Assembly: GCF_000717645.1 (NCBI RefSeq)
Contig: NZ_JNZZ01000015.1
Span: 1 to 64,000, forward strand
Length of the DNA: 64,000 nucleotides
Source: Streptomyces californicus
GTDB lineage: Bacteria; Actinomycetota; Actinomycetes; Streptomycetales; Streptomycetaceae
Direction of reading: 5' to 3'
The position numbers were made by a program, and so were the translations under genes. How positions within the stretch are numbered: the stretch's first letter is position 1; the number at the start of each line of letters is the position of its first letter. The notes under the pieces were generated by a model. That model was not told the origin of the DNA and did not search any database. It was given only the letters and a program-made list of their open reading frames with translations. This document shows positions 8,626-16,186 of the stretch, in pieces.

Positions 8626-9366
8626 TCAGGCGTGCCTGGCCAGCCAGTCGGTATAGCGGGTGGGGGCGATTCGGGCGCCGCTCTTCGGGGTGAGGACGTC
8701 CCCGTTGACCGCGGCGAACATCCCAGCGGTGTCGTCGGTGGTCACCGAGCGGCTGTCGCCCTCGGCGCGGAGTGTGATGAGGCCCAGTTCGTCCAGCGGA
8801 TAGGCGTCGGGCCCGGCGAGTTCGAGAGTGCCCCCGAGCGGGGTGCCGGCGGCTACCTCGGCGACGGTGGCGGCGACGTCCGCGGCGGCGACCGGCTGGA
8901 GCCGGGTGCGTGGCAGGCGCACCGTGTCGTCATCGGCGGTCCAGGAGAGGACAGCGGGGATGAACTCCATGAACTGCGTGGCGCGAACGATGGAGTAGGG
9001 CACGGGGCCGGCCTTGAGGATGTCCTCCTGGAGCGTCTTGGCCCGGTAGTAGTCCAGCTCGGGCACCTTGTCGACCCCGACGATCGACAGGACGACGAAG
9101 TGCCCGACATCCGCCTTCCTGGCGGCGGTGACGAGGTTGTCCATCGAGGTCCGGAAGAACCCGGGCGAGGCGTCGTCGAACGTCGGTGAGTTGGTGAGGT
9201 TGACGACCACGTCCGCGCCCGTGAGGGCGGCGTCCAGGCCCTCACCGGTGATCACGTCGACCCCGGTGGACAGGGAGTGGGGTACTGCGCGGTGTCCGGC
9301 CGCGTCGAGATCCCGCACCACCTGGGATCCGATCAGTCCGGTTCCGCCGATGACGGCAATGTGCAT
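8626..9366 (-). CDS. NmrA/SDR-like NAD(P)-binding oxidoreductase
   Basis: Atypical short-chain dehydrogenase of the NmrA/NAD(P)H-binding type, 246 aa. The N-terminal Rossmann motif is MHIAVIGGTGLIGSQVV, followed by VVNLTNSP, SMDNLVTAARKADVGHFVVLS and an active-site-region tyrosine in DYYRAKTLQE. The start at 9366 places the nucleotide motif at the very N-terminus and has a purine-rich site upstream (gggaagggcagg). Such proteins act as redox sensors or reductases of small molecules; the substrate cannot be read. It is divergent from an Rrf2 regulator, with paired operator-like elements between them, so Rrf2 control is likely. Confidence 0.8.
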   Translation of the reverse strand: MHIAVIGGTGLIGSQVVRDLDAAGHRAVPHSLSTGVDVITGEGLDAALTGADVVVNLTNSPTFDDASPGFFRTSMDNLVTAARKADVGHFVVLSIVGVDKVPELDYYRAKTLQEDILKAGPVPYSIVRATQFMEFIPAVLSWTADDDTVRLPRTRLQPVAAADVAATVAEVAAGTPLGGTLELAGPDAYPLDELGLITLRAEGDSRSVTTDDTAGMFAAVNGDVLTPKSGARIAPTRYTDWLARHA

Positions 9367-9438
9367 GGTCCTGCCCTTCCCTCGATCACGCGTCCCGCCC
9401 GGCCGGCCGGGGGCATCGCGCCTCCCACCCGGCAAACA

Positions 9439-9484
9439 CGGACATCATTTATCCGCGATAATACTCGGACATTGTGTATCCGGG
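9439..9484. promoter_or_regulatory. Paired operator-like repeats between SDR and Rrf2 genes
   Basis: Two 19-bp direct repeats, CGGACATCATTTATCCGCG at 9439-9457 and CGGACATTGTGTATCCGGG at 9466-9484, start 27 bp apart. Each is itself a weak inverted repeat (GGACA ... TATCC). They sit in the 147-bp gap of a divergent pair, where an autoregulating Rrf2 protein is expected to bind. The sites are seen; the binding is inferred. Confidence 0.6.
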
Positions 9485-9513
9485 TATCTGGGGCCGTGGA
9501 ATAGAGTGAAGAA

Positions 9514-9996
9514 GTGAAAATGTCTGGTGGCGTCGAGTGGGCACTGCACTGCTGCGTCGTACTGACCGCGGCGGAAGGGCCCACACCGGCCGCTCGGCTG
9601 GCGGAGCTGCACGACGTCTCGCCCAGCTATCTCGCCAAGCAGCTGCAGGCCCTCTCGCGGGCCGGTCTCGTCCAGTCGGTCCAGGGCAAAGCGGGCGGCT
9701 ACGTCCTGACCCGGTCACCCGCGCTCATCACAGTGCTCGACGTCGTCGAGGCGGTCGACGGCCCGGGGTCCGCGTTCGTCTGCACCGAGATCCGACAGCG
9801 CGGCCCGATGGCCACTCCCCCGGAAGCCTGCGCCGCACCCTGCGCCATCAGCCGCGCCATGGGCCGGGCGGAGACCGCCTGGCGGGAAACCCTCCGGTCG
9901 ATCACCGTCGCCGACCTCGCCACCGACGTCACCTCCGACTACGGCCCCGGGGCCCTGGGCAGGATCAGTACCTGGCTGAACACAGCCGGCGCCTGA
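9514..9996 (+). CDS. Rrf2-family transcriptional regulator
   Basis: Winged-helix regulator of 160 aa. The N-terminus (VEWALHCCVVLTA) and helix-turn-helix (RLAELHDVSPSYLAKQLQALSRAGLVQSVQGKAGGY) are typical of Rrf2. The central region supplies three cysteines in the usual Fe-S cluster position (FVCTEI ... ACAAPCAISRAM), so it could sense NO, redox state or iron-sulfur status. The start is the GTG at 9514 after GAGTGAAGAA; an ATG at 9520 is the alternative. It probably represses the divergent SDR gene and itself. Confidence 0.85.
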   Translation: MKMSGGVEWALHCCVVLTAAEGPTPAARLAELHDVSPSYLAKQLQALSRAGLVQSVQGKAGGYVLTRSPALITVLDVVEAVDGPGSAFVCTEIRQRGPMATPPEACAAPCAISRAMGRAETAWRETLRSITVADLATDVTSDYGPGALGRISTWLNTAGA

Positions 9997-10025
9997 GCAC
10001 CACCACCCGGCACGGGCGGGGCTCG

Positions 10026-10049
10026 GACCGCCGAGGTGCCTCGGCGGTC
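10026..10049 (+). terminator. Hairpin after Rrf2 gene
   Basis: Perfect 11-bp stem, GACCGCCGAGG and its complement, with a 2-nt gap, 29 nt after the Rrf2 stop codon. Confidence 0.65.
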
Positions 10050-10482
10050 GGACCAGCCTCAAGCTCGAGCAAGCGCCGGGGGCGAGGCCACCCTCCCGGG
10101 CACCCGTCGGCGTTCCTCAGCGGACGCGCGGTCAGGCAACCGAGGCGTAGTGCACGATGGTGCCCTCGCACGGCCCCTCGGCGTAGACCTGCAGCGCTTC
10201 GAGTGCGCGGTCATCCGCGGTGGGCTGCCGGGTGGTGAAGGGGGCAGCCACGATGCGGGTGGAGACTCTGCCGGTTCAGAGGCCGTCCGCCCAGAAGCGG
10301 GCTCGCCGCTTTGGGCGTCCGGTGTCAGGCCGGGGCCGGTGCGCTCTTCTCCACAGGTCCCGCCGCAGGGCCGATCAGGTCTTCCGTGCCGGGATCCCCG
10401 CGTGCCGCGTCCATCACCCACCGGTCTTGTGGTCAGGGTGACTTCACGCGCATATGCCTATGGAACGAAGGAGAGACCACTC
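10050..10482. other. Spacer with a possible C-terminal gene fragment
   Basis: No full gene. On the minus strand, 10132-10251 is an open stretch with natural codon bias encoding a 39-residue segment that includes LEALQVYAEGPCEGTIVHYA and a stop. It lacks a ribosome binding site and an upstream stop cuts the frame, so it is probably the remnant of a longer gene. The last 50 nt before 10483 hold the leader of the next gene. Confidence 0.35.
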
Positions 10483-10710
10483 ATGATCCGTCGTATCGCC
10501 ATCACCCTGGCAGCTGTCACCGCAGCCGGTTTCATCGCCGCGGCCCCCGCTTCGGCGAACGGCCTCGACGCCCACGCCGGCGGCCACGCGGGCATCGAGG
10601 CGGGGTGGGCCATCGGCGAGTACCAGAACCTCGGCGGCCCGTACGGGATCACCACCGTGAAGGGGCAGGCAGCCTACTTCGACGCGGAGCGCGGCTGGAT
10701 CGTTCGCTGA
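10483..10710 (+). CDS. Small secreted protein
   Basis: 75 aa with a Sec signal peptide: MIRRIAITLAAVTAAGFIAAAPASA, predicted cleavage after ASA at about residue 25. The mature peptide of about 50 residues is rich in Gly, His and Tyr (AHAGGHAGIEAGWAIGEYQN ... GQAAYFDAERGWIVR) and has no cysteines. The start ATG is preceded by AAGGAGAG at good spacing. The gene stands alone and is closed by a strong terminator. Function unknown; small exported proteins of this type are common in Streptomyces. Confidence 0.8.
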   Translation: MIRRIAITLAAVTAAGFIAAAPASANGLDAHAGGHAGIEAGWAIGEYQNLGGPYGITTVKGQAAYFDAERGWIVR

Positions 10711-10755
10711 CCCCGCCACCAGGCGTACACAACCGCCGCAGGGCTCCCGGATGGG

Positions 10756-10794
10756 AGTGAAGGGCCTGCGCCGAAACGGCGCAGGCCCTTCACT
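10756..10794 (+). terminator. Strong hairpin terminator
   Basis: Perfect 18-bp stem (AGTGAAGGGCCTGCGCCG and complement) with an AAA loop, 45 nt after the small secreted protein gene. Confidence 0.85.
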
Positions 10795-10865
10795 CTGCCG
10801 TCCCCCGATGATCAGCGCCGGCCACCGGAGCGGTGATCACGGGCCCTTACATGGATGTCCCGCCA

Positions 10866-11195
10866 TCACCCCCATGCCCAGGGGTGCCGGCGGGCGGCGG
10901 TCAGGGGCCGCATTGCCCTCGGGCGTGATAGGAGTCGGTCGCGGACTCGGGTGAGCGTGGTGTCCGTGGCGGTGAAGAGTGCGGTGGGCAGCAGGCTCGC
11001 GTGGGTGGTGGATACCTCACCGAGTGCGGTGGTGAAGGCGGAGGGAACGCCGTCGGTCTCGCTGTCAGGCTCTTCGCCGCGGGTGACGGCCTGGTCGGTG
11101 GAGGGGGCGTTCTGAAGGAGTTCGGTCTGTTCGTGCCACCAGCGGGCGGGTGACGGGGTGTGCCGGGCGTGATCGGGGGCACCCCAGGGGGACAT
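10866..11195 (-). CDS. Doubtful hypothetical ORF or gene remnant
   Basis: A 109-aa minus-strand frame with good third-position GC bias through RWWHEQTELLQNAPSTDQAV and TALGEVSTTHASLLPTALF, suggesting that it is or was coding. The bias ends near TRVRDRLLSRP, and the last 20 residues look non-coding. The only ATG at 11195 lacks a ribosome binding site, because that area carries the Shine-Dalgarno of the opposite-strand gene at 11217. Probably the remains of a larger gene. No family recognised. Confidence 0.3.
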   Translation of the reverse strand: MSPWGAPDHARHTPSPARWWHEQTELLQNAPSTDQAVTRGEEPDSETDGVPSAFTTALGEVSTTHASLLPTALFTATDTTLTRVRDRLLSRPRAMRPLTAARRHPWAWG

Positions 11196-11216
11196 CCCCC
11201 CACGAAGGAGAGCACC

Positions 11217-11666
11217 GTGTCGCAGGTTGAAGAGTCCATCGAGGTCAACGTCCCGGTCAGTGCCGCGTACAACCAGTGGACGCAGTTCGAGAGCTTCCCG
11301 CAGTTCATGGAGGGGGTCGAGCGGATCGAGCAGCGTACGCAGACTCTGACGCACTGGAAGACGAAGATCGCCGGTGTCGAGCGGGAGTTCGACGCGGAGA
11401 TCACCGAGCAGATCCCCGACGAGCGGGTCGCCTGGACCAGCGTCGGCGGAGAAGCCAAGCAGGCCGGTGTCGTGACCTTCCACTACATCGACGACACCAC
11501 CACCAAGATCATGCTCCAGCTCGACCACGACCCCGAGGGCCTGGCCGAGACCGTCGGCGACAAGCTTGGCTTCGTCAAGCGCCAGGCCACCGGCGACCTC
11601 AAGCGCTTCAAGCAGTTCATCGAAGCCCGCGGCACCGAGACAGGCAGCTGGCGCGGCACCGTCTGA
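11217..11666 (+). CDS. SRPBCC (START-like, polyketide cyclase/dehydrase type) protein
   Basis: 149-aa helix-grip protein. It begins SQVEESIEVNVPVSAAYNQWTQFESFPQFMEGVERI, the hallmark of the cyclase/dehydrase or coenzyme-Q-binding COQ10 subgroup of SRPBCC. WKTKIAGVEREFDAEITEQIPDERVAW follows, then a C-terminal helix (KRQATGDLKRFKQFIEARG). The cavity probably binds a hydrophobic ligand, which is not identifiable here. The start is the GTG at 11217 with GAAGGAGAG upstream. No biosynthetic cluster surrounds it, so I would not call it a polyketide enzyme. Confidence 0.82.
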   Translation: MSQVEESIEVNVPVSAAYNQWTQFESFPQFMEGVERIEQRTQTLTHWKTKIAGVEREFDAEITEQIPDERVAWTSVGGEAKQAGVVTFHYIDDTTTKIMLQLDHDPEGLAETVGDKLGFVKRQATGDLKRFKQFIEARGTETGSWRGTV

Positions 11667-11749
11667 CCCGCACTCCTGCCGAACGCCGCGCGGCGCGGCC
11701 GCGCCGCAGATAGGCGATGCGGCTGTCCGGTTGGCCCGGCGGTTCGGCA

Positions 11750-12264
11750 GCCAGCCGCCGGCTGCCGGTACCCGAGCAGGAGGAGGGCGGCGCGGTGGCG
11801 CTGCCCTCTGTACGACCCCAGCAGCTGAAGCACCTGCTCGTCGGCGCCGCCGCGGGCGTAGCCGATCTGGACGGGCAGGTGGAAGTCGCCGAGGGAAGGC
11901 GCCGGGGCGCCAGGGGTACGTTGCAGCGTTTCTGCGGCGGCGGTCCACGCGCCGATGCCGGGAGCGGGCTGGAGGCGGGTCATCGCCTCCGGCAAAGTCG
12001 TGTCTGCGGCTTCTTCCAGGCGCGGGGCGTAGAAGCAGCCGCGCAGGATCTCGGCTGCTCCGGACCGGTGCCACTCCCGGCTCGGCACCATCCGCCAGGC
12101 GGCGACCGACGGCAGGATCCGCATCCCCTCAGGGACCGCGCCCGGGGTTTCTGCCCGTAACGGTTCAGCAGGCGCCGCCTGGTCCAGTGGGCGCTGCCGG
12201 TAGTGATCCGCTGCTCCAGCACACTCAGCACGAGGGACTCCGTCACACGCCCCGGACGGGCCAT
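11750..12264 (-). pseudogene. Decayed AlkA-type DNA-3-methyladenine glycosylase
   Basis: The HhH-GPD region of an alkylation-repair glycosylase is readable but broken. One frame (from about 12264) gives LSVLEQRITTGSAHWTRRRLLNRYGQ. After a shift near 12150 another gives GMRILPSVAAWRMVPSREWHRSG, then RLQPAPGIGAWTAAAETLQR (helix-hairpin-helix) and SLGDFHLPVQIGYA, where the aspartate matches the catalytic position. Similarity fades after LLGSYRGQRHRAALLLLG. The N-terminal domain is missing or unrecognisable. An inactive relic is the simplest reading. Confidence 0.65.
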
Positions 12265-12614
12265 CCACGGCTCGCAGTGAGTGCGATGCGGGCGGCCGCC
12301 ACCACTCGGTGACGAGGCCGGAGCACGGCCGGCTCATCCTGCGCACCGAGCGGGGCTGGAAGCTGCTCCAAACCCGGTCGGCGCCCGAGCCCCCGCCGTA
12401 GTGATCGGGCGTCCGGCCCATGCTCCTGGACAGGGATCAGGAGTTCCCGGGGGCACCTCGCCCATCGCCCCGAGGGGTGCACCGCGTCTGACACCCCCTG
12501 ACCCGCACCGGCCGCACCTGTCCGCCCTCCGCCGAGGCCTCACCGAAACAATCGCGCCCACCCACCGTCCCGCAGGAGAGCGTGCAGCCGTGGCCGCCGA
12601 CCTGCACGAGTTCG
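12265..12614. other. Decayed spacer
   Basis: No intact gene. A short plus-strand stretch at about 12300-12402 reads HSVTRPEHGRLILRTERGW then a stop, and another around 12520-12610 reads LTETIAPTHRPAGERAAV. Both look like scraps of former genes without starts. Confidence 0.3.
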
Positions 12615-14084
12615 TCAGGCGTCGGCCAGCAGGGCGTCGTACGCGGAGTTCCTGCGTCGGCCTGCCATGAAGGTGAGGAAGTCGCCCACGAAGGCGCTGC
12701 GGTCGTAGGTGCCGTCGGTGATGGTGAGGTCACGGTGGAAGGCGGTGCGGAAGAGCGCCCGGTGTTCTTCGGCGTTGATGGTGCCGCTGCCGTCCTTGTC
12801 GGTCGCGTCGAAGAGCACCTCAGCGACGCGGATGAGCGCGGGCCCGGCGAGGGAGGGGACGGCTGTGGCGTACTCGTCGGCGCTGACACGGCCGTCTCCG
12901 TCTGTGTCGAGGGCGGCCTGGAGTTCACGCCACCAGGCAGCGAAGGCGTCGTAGAGCCGGGTCTCTTGGGGTTCGTCCAGGTCGAGTCGAGTGGCCAGTT
13001 CGCGTGCCATGGCGGCGAGGTCGGGCCAGTCGAGGTAGCCGTCGCCGGTCTGGTCCAGCACCGTACGGAAGAACTCCTCCGCCGAGCGTCGGCCTTCTCC
13101 CGTGGTCTTCGAGGCAGTGGGGGCCGGGCCGGGGCCTGCGTCGCCGCCCAGTGGCGTGAGGAGGCGCAGCAGGGCCGAGGCTTGTGTCATGCGGGCGCGC
13201 AGCGCGGTCACGGTCCGGGCGCGGGGGTCGTCGCTGTCGGGCGAGAGGGAAAGGGTCTCGATGATGGTTTCGGCATTGATCCAGCCATCGGGCAGGAACC
13301 GGGTAAGCCCGGCGGCGAGGTAGGCGCCCTGCATGAGGGTCGGGGTTCCCGGCATCTCGGCCAGGCCGGCCTTGCGCCGGTAGGGCTCGGGGAGCGAGGC
13401 GACGGTGATCGCGCCGAGGAGGGGACCGACGACAGCGCGGCCGGCCGCCCACAGGGCCGGCATGCCGTCCAGCAGTGCCGGGGCGGGCAGGTGGTCGAAG
13501 AGCCGGTAAAGGATGAGGCGGGCGGCCTCGGTGTTCTCCAGTTCGTCCTCGACGACCCTGTCGAAGTAGCGCCAGAAGTCGTTCAGGTCCTCGGGTAGTT
13601 CACCGGCGTCGCCGTCGAGTGCAGCGAGGAACGCACGGTACTCGCCGTACAGCCGCTCCATCGTGGCCTGGTCGAGCGGCTGACCGCTGAGCCGGCACAT
13701 GGTGACGGCGCTCTCGAAGAGGGTGGCGACCACCCAGGCGCGGGTCGCGCGGTCCATGGCGTCGTAGGCACGGCCGCGGGAGTCGGAGCCGCTCATGCGG
13801 GCGTGGAGCCTGTTGAGCCGGGCGGCCTCCCGGTCTCGCACCGCTGGGTCGGCGTCGAACATGCGCCGCATGCTGAGGAAGGTGTTGCGCAGTCGGCGCC
13901 AGGGGTGGGCGACGAAGGTGGAGTTGTCGGCCAGAGCCGCGCCAACTTGCGGGTGGGCGGCCTCCAGCACGGTGGCGCGGATGATGGCAAGCGCCCAGCG
14001 CGGGTCGTCGAAGAAGGCGCGGAACGGCGCTTGCGTGGCGAACAGGGGTGTCTCTTCAGCCGTTCCCGTGGTTCCAGTCGTCAT
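12615..14084 (-). CDS. DUF2236 (MpaB/Lcp-type) oxygenase fused to EF-hands
   Basis: 489 aa. Residues about 15-320 match the DUF2236 fold: RATVLEAAHPQVGAALADNSTF, HPWRRLRNTF, and the PEPYRRKAGL region. Known relatives oxidatively cleave isoprenoid chains: MpaB cuts the farnesyl chain of a mycophenolic-acid precursor, and Lcp cuts cis-polyisoprene. Residues about 350-460 add three calcium-binding loops: DQTGDGYLDWPD, DTDGDGRVSADE and DKDGSGTINAEE. No signal peptide, so it is cytoplasmic. Its ATG overlaps the stop of the upstream cis-prenyltransferase gene (ATGA), implying translational coupling. I infer a calcium-responsive enzyme acting on a prenyl substrate; the heme ligands were not verified. 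Confidence 0.82.
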   Translation of the reverse strand: MTTGTTGTAEETPLFATQAPFRAFFDDPRWALAIIRATVLEAAHPQVGAALADNSTFVAHPWRRLRNTFLSMRRMFDADPAVRDREAARLNRLHARMSGSDSRGRAYDAMDRATRAWVVATLFESAVTMCRLSGQPLDQATMERLYGEYRAFLAALDGDAGELPEDLNDFWRYFDRVVEDELENTEAARLILYRLFDHLPAPALLDGMPALWAAGRAVVGPLLGAITVASLPEPYRRKAGLAEMPGTPTLMQGAYLAAGLTRFLPDGWINAETIIETLSLSPDSDDPRARTVTALRARMTQASALLRLLTPLGGDAGPGPAPTASKTTGEGRRSAEEFFRTVLDQTGDGYLDWPDLAAMARELATRLDLDEPQETRLYDAFAAWWRELQAALDTDGDGRVSADEYATAVPSLAGPALIRVAEVLFDATDKDGSGTINAEEHRALFRTAFHRDLTITDGTYDRSAFVGDFLTFMAGRRRNSAYDALLADA

Positions 14085-14896
14085 GACGGGTCTCCGTTCG
14101 TCTGGGGCGGGACGCCGCCGAAGCGGCGGTCACGGCGCCGGTAGGTGCGCAGGCAGGTGAGAAAGTCAGGGGCCCGGAAGTCCGGCCAGAGCACGTCGGG
14201 AAAGACCCACTCGGCGTAGGCGACCTGCCAGAGCATGAAGTTGGAGATGCGCTGCTCGCCGGAGGTGCGGATGACGAGGTCGACGTCGGGGGTGTCGGGA
14301 AACGGCAGGTGGTCCGCGAAAAGCCGCTCGGTCACGTCGTCGGCTTGTGTCCCGTTGCGGATCAGCGATCTGGCGGCTTCGACGATGTCTCGGCGCCCGC
14401 CGTGGTCGAAGGCGACTGTGAGCGTCATCCCCCGGTTGTCGGCGGTCAGCGTCGCCAGGTCGTCGAAATCCTGGGCCAGCTCCCGGGGGATGCGTGGGTC
14501 GGCGGCTCCGAGGAAACGGCAGCGGATGCCGCGGGCGAGCAGCAGGGGTGCGTGCTTGCGCACAACCCGGCGGACCAGGCGCATCAGGTAGTCGACCTCG
14601 GTGCCGGGGCGGTTCCAGTTCTCGGTGGAGAAGGCGTACAGGCTGAGCCACTCGACTCCGGCCGCCCGAGCCGCCTCGATGATGTCGATGACGGTGGCTT
14701 CGGCAGCCCGATGGCCGGCCGTCCGTGGAAGCGAACGCCGCTGGGCCCAGCGGCCGTTGCCGTCCATCACGCAGGCCACGTGCCGCGGCACCGCACGCAC
14801 CCGCCCGGTGTCCCGGCGTTGGTCGTTGCCGGACCGTCGCCCACCCGGCCCGCCTCCCGTTGCCTTGTATGCGCGATGGACACCGTGATCGGTCAA
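14081..14896 (-). CDS. uppS: cis-prenyltransferase (UppS-like polyprenyl diphosphate synthase)
   Basis: Condenses isopentenyl diphosphate units onto an allylic primer with cis stereochemistry. All family motifs are present: VMDGNGRWAQRR with the catalytic Asp, FSTENW, and RTSGEQRISNFMLWQ followed by YAEWVFPD. Length 271 aa, normal for the family with a 40-residue basic N-terminal extension. The start at 14896 is a TTG with a GGGGGAGA-type site upstream; internal GTGs are possible alternatives. Its stop overlaps the start of the DUF2236/EF-hand gene. Because it is paired with an oxygenase, it is likely a specialised paralog rather than the housekeeping enzyme. Confidence 0.88.
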   Translation of the reverse strand: MTDHGVHRAYKATGGGPGGRRSGNDQRRDTGRVRAVPRHVACVMDGNGRWAQRRSLPRTAGHRAAEATVIDIIEAARAAGVEWLSLYAFSTENWNRPGTEVDYLMRLVRRVVRKHAPLLLARGIRCRFLGAADPRIPRELAQDFDDLATLTADNRGMTLTVAFDHGGRRDIVEAARSLIRNGTQADDVTERLFADHLPFPDTPDVDLVIRTSGEQRISNFMLWQVAYAEWVFPDVLWPDFRAPDFLTCLRTYRRRDRRFGGVPPQTNGDPS

Positions 14897-15763
14897 CTCA
14901 GCCCCGTCTCCCCCGGGGCGGCACGATCGGTCTTACCCCGCTCGATCACGCCCGCCCCGTATCACCCATACCCACGCTCCGCCGGAGCGTTCCCTCCTCG
15001 GAGTCTGGCGGCACGGAAGGGCGCTGACCGGCCGAACGGGGGCCCGTCACCCTTGGCGCAGATGCCCGATTCCCTTTGGCGACGGCAGCTCTGTCCGGTA
15101 ACCACACCTCGTCGGCGAGGTCTGCCATGCCTCCCGCATCCGGGCCGCGGCCTCCTCCAACCGCGGGGCGTGGAGAGCAGGCGCGCAGCGTCGCCGCCGC
15201 TCTCAACCGGTCGATGCCGGCCGGGTGCCATCCCCAGCTCAGCCCTGCTCGGGGCGGTGAAGGAAACCGGGCACCCAGCGAAGGGGAGCGCGGGCCTGAA
15301 GTGCGTCACCCGTACGCCGAAGTCGATCAGGAGCTCCTTTCGCGCCTGTACACCCGCAGCACGGCTCCACCGGCCCGCAACCGGTCTCGCCAAGCTGCCA
15401 CCGGATCATGCCAGTCGCCCTCCATGGCTCAGCCTCGAGAGCGACGAGCTCCCGTCCCGGCACGGCATACCAGTCCCGGAAACCACACGGCGTCGTACAG
15501 GCCGGCCGCCGGAGACCTTCCGATCGTCCGCCCAGCCGATGATGTGGGCCCCGCCGACGGCGGCCGTGAGCACGTTCTCGCGCTGGCGCTCAGGGGAAGG
15601 CGTCACCAGCTTCACGCGCGACAACCGCCGCACTCCGAGCAGGCACTTGCCGCATCCGTCATAGGGTCGTTCGACCGCATTGAGGCCCGTACCGCAGGAC
15701 TTCTCTCCGCTCGAGCGCGCCCAGTACGGAGAATCGGCGGCACGCCCCAGAGCAACGATCTTT
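14897..15763. other. 870-nt gene-poor tract with possible decayed coding patches
   Basis: No intact gene. The minus strand shows natural-looking peptide stretches in changing frames (for example VLTAAVGGAHIIGWADD near 15550, ELVALEAEPWRATGMIRW near 15440, PRLEEAAARMREAWQTSP near 15150), each soon cut by stops. This is the pattern of one or more degraded genes. I could not name the ancestor. The promoter of the uppS operon should lie just above 14896. Confidence 0.4.
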
Positions 15764-16186
15764 TCAGCCGAGGAAGCTCAGCCGCACCTGACGGTCCGGG
15801 TTGTCCCGGTTCGTGTCCACCAGGCAGACCGACTGCCAGGTCCCCAGTTCGAGCCTGCCCGCGATCACCGGCAGGGTGGCGTGGGGTGGGACCAGGGCCG
15901 GGAGTACGTGGTCGCGGCCGTGGCCGGGGCTGCCGTGGCGGTGTTGCCAGCGGTCGTCGGCGGGGAGCAGGTGGTGGAGGGCGGACAGGAGGTCGTCGTC
16001 GCTGCCCGCTCCGGTCTCCAGGATGGCGATGCCGGCCGTGGCGTGGGGGACGAAGACGTTGAGGAGGCCGTCGCGGCCGGGGGCGATGCGGGTGAGGAAC
16101 TCCTCGCAGGCGCGGGTCAGGTCGGTGACGCTCTCGTTCGTCCCGGTGGTGAGGTTCAGGACCGTGGTGCTGAAGGAATCGGACAT
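15764..16186 (-). CDS. YjbQ-family protein (secondary thiamine-phosphate synthase-like)
   Basis: 140-aa member of the YjbQ/UPF0047 family, some of which show weak thiamine-phosphate synthase activity; the physiological role is unsettled. Visible family blocks are GLLNVFVPHATAGIAILE, DDLLSALHHLLP, GHGRDHVLPALV and LELGTWQSVCLVDTNRDNPDRQV. The start is the ATG at 16186, where the family normally begins (SDSFSTTVLNLTTG); the upstream open frame is not conserved. Stands alone. Confidence 0.85.
   Translation of the reverse strand: MSDSFSTTVLNLTTGTNESVTDLTRACEEFLTRIAPGRDGLLNVFVPHATAGIAILETGAGSDDDLLSALHHLLPADDRWQHRHGSPGHGRDHVLPALVPPHATLPVIAGRLELGTWQSVCLVDTNRDNPDRQVRLSFLG

Noticed and set aside
10132..10251. 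39-codon minus-strand ORF as a real small gene
   Set aside because: No ribosome binding site, and an in-frame stop cuts the frame just above; more likely a fragment. Mentioned only in the spacer entry.
12520..12670. Plus-strand ORF overlapping the 3' end of the DUF2236/EF-hand gene
   Set aside because: Its second half is the complement of a clearly coding region and it lacks a start signal.
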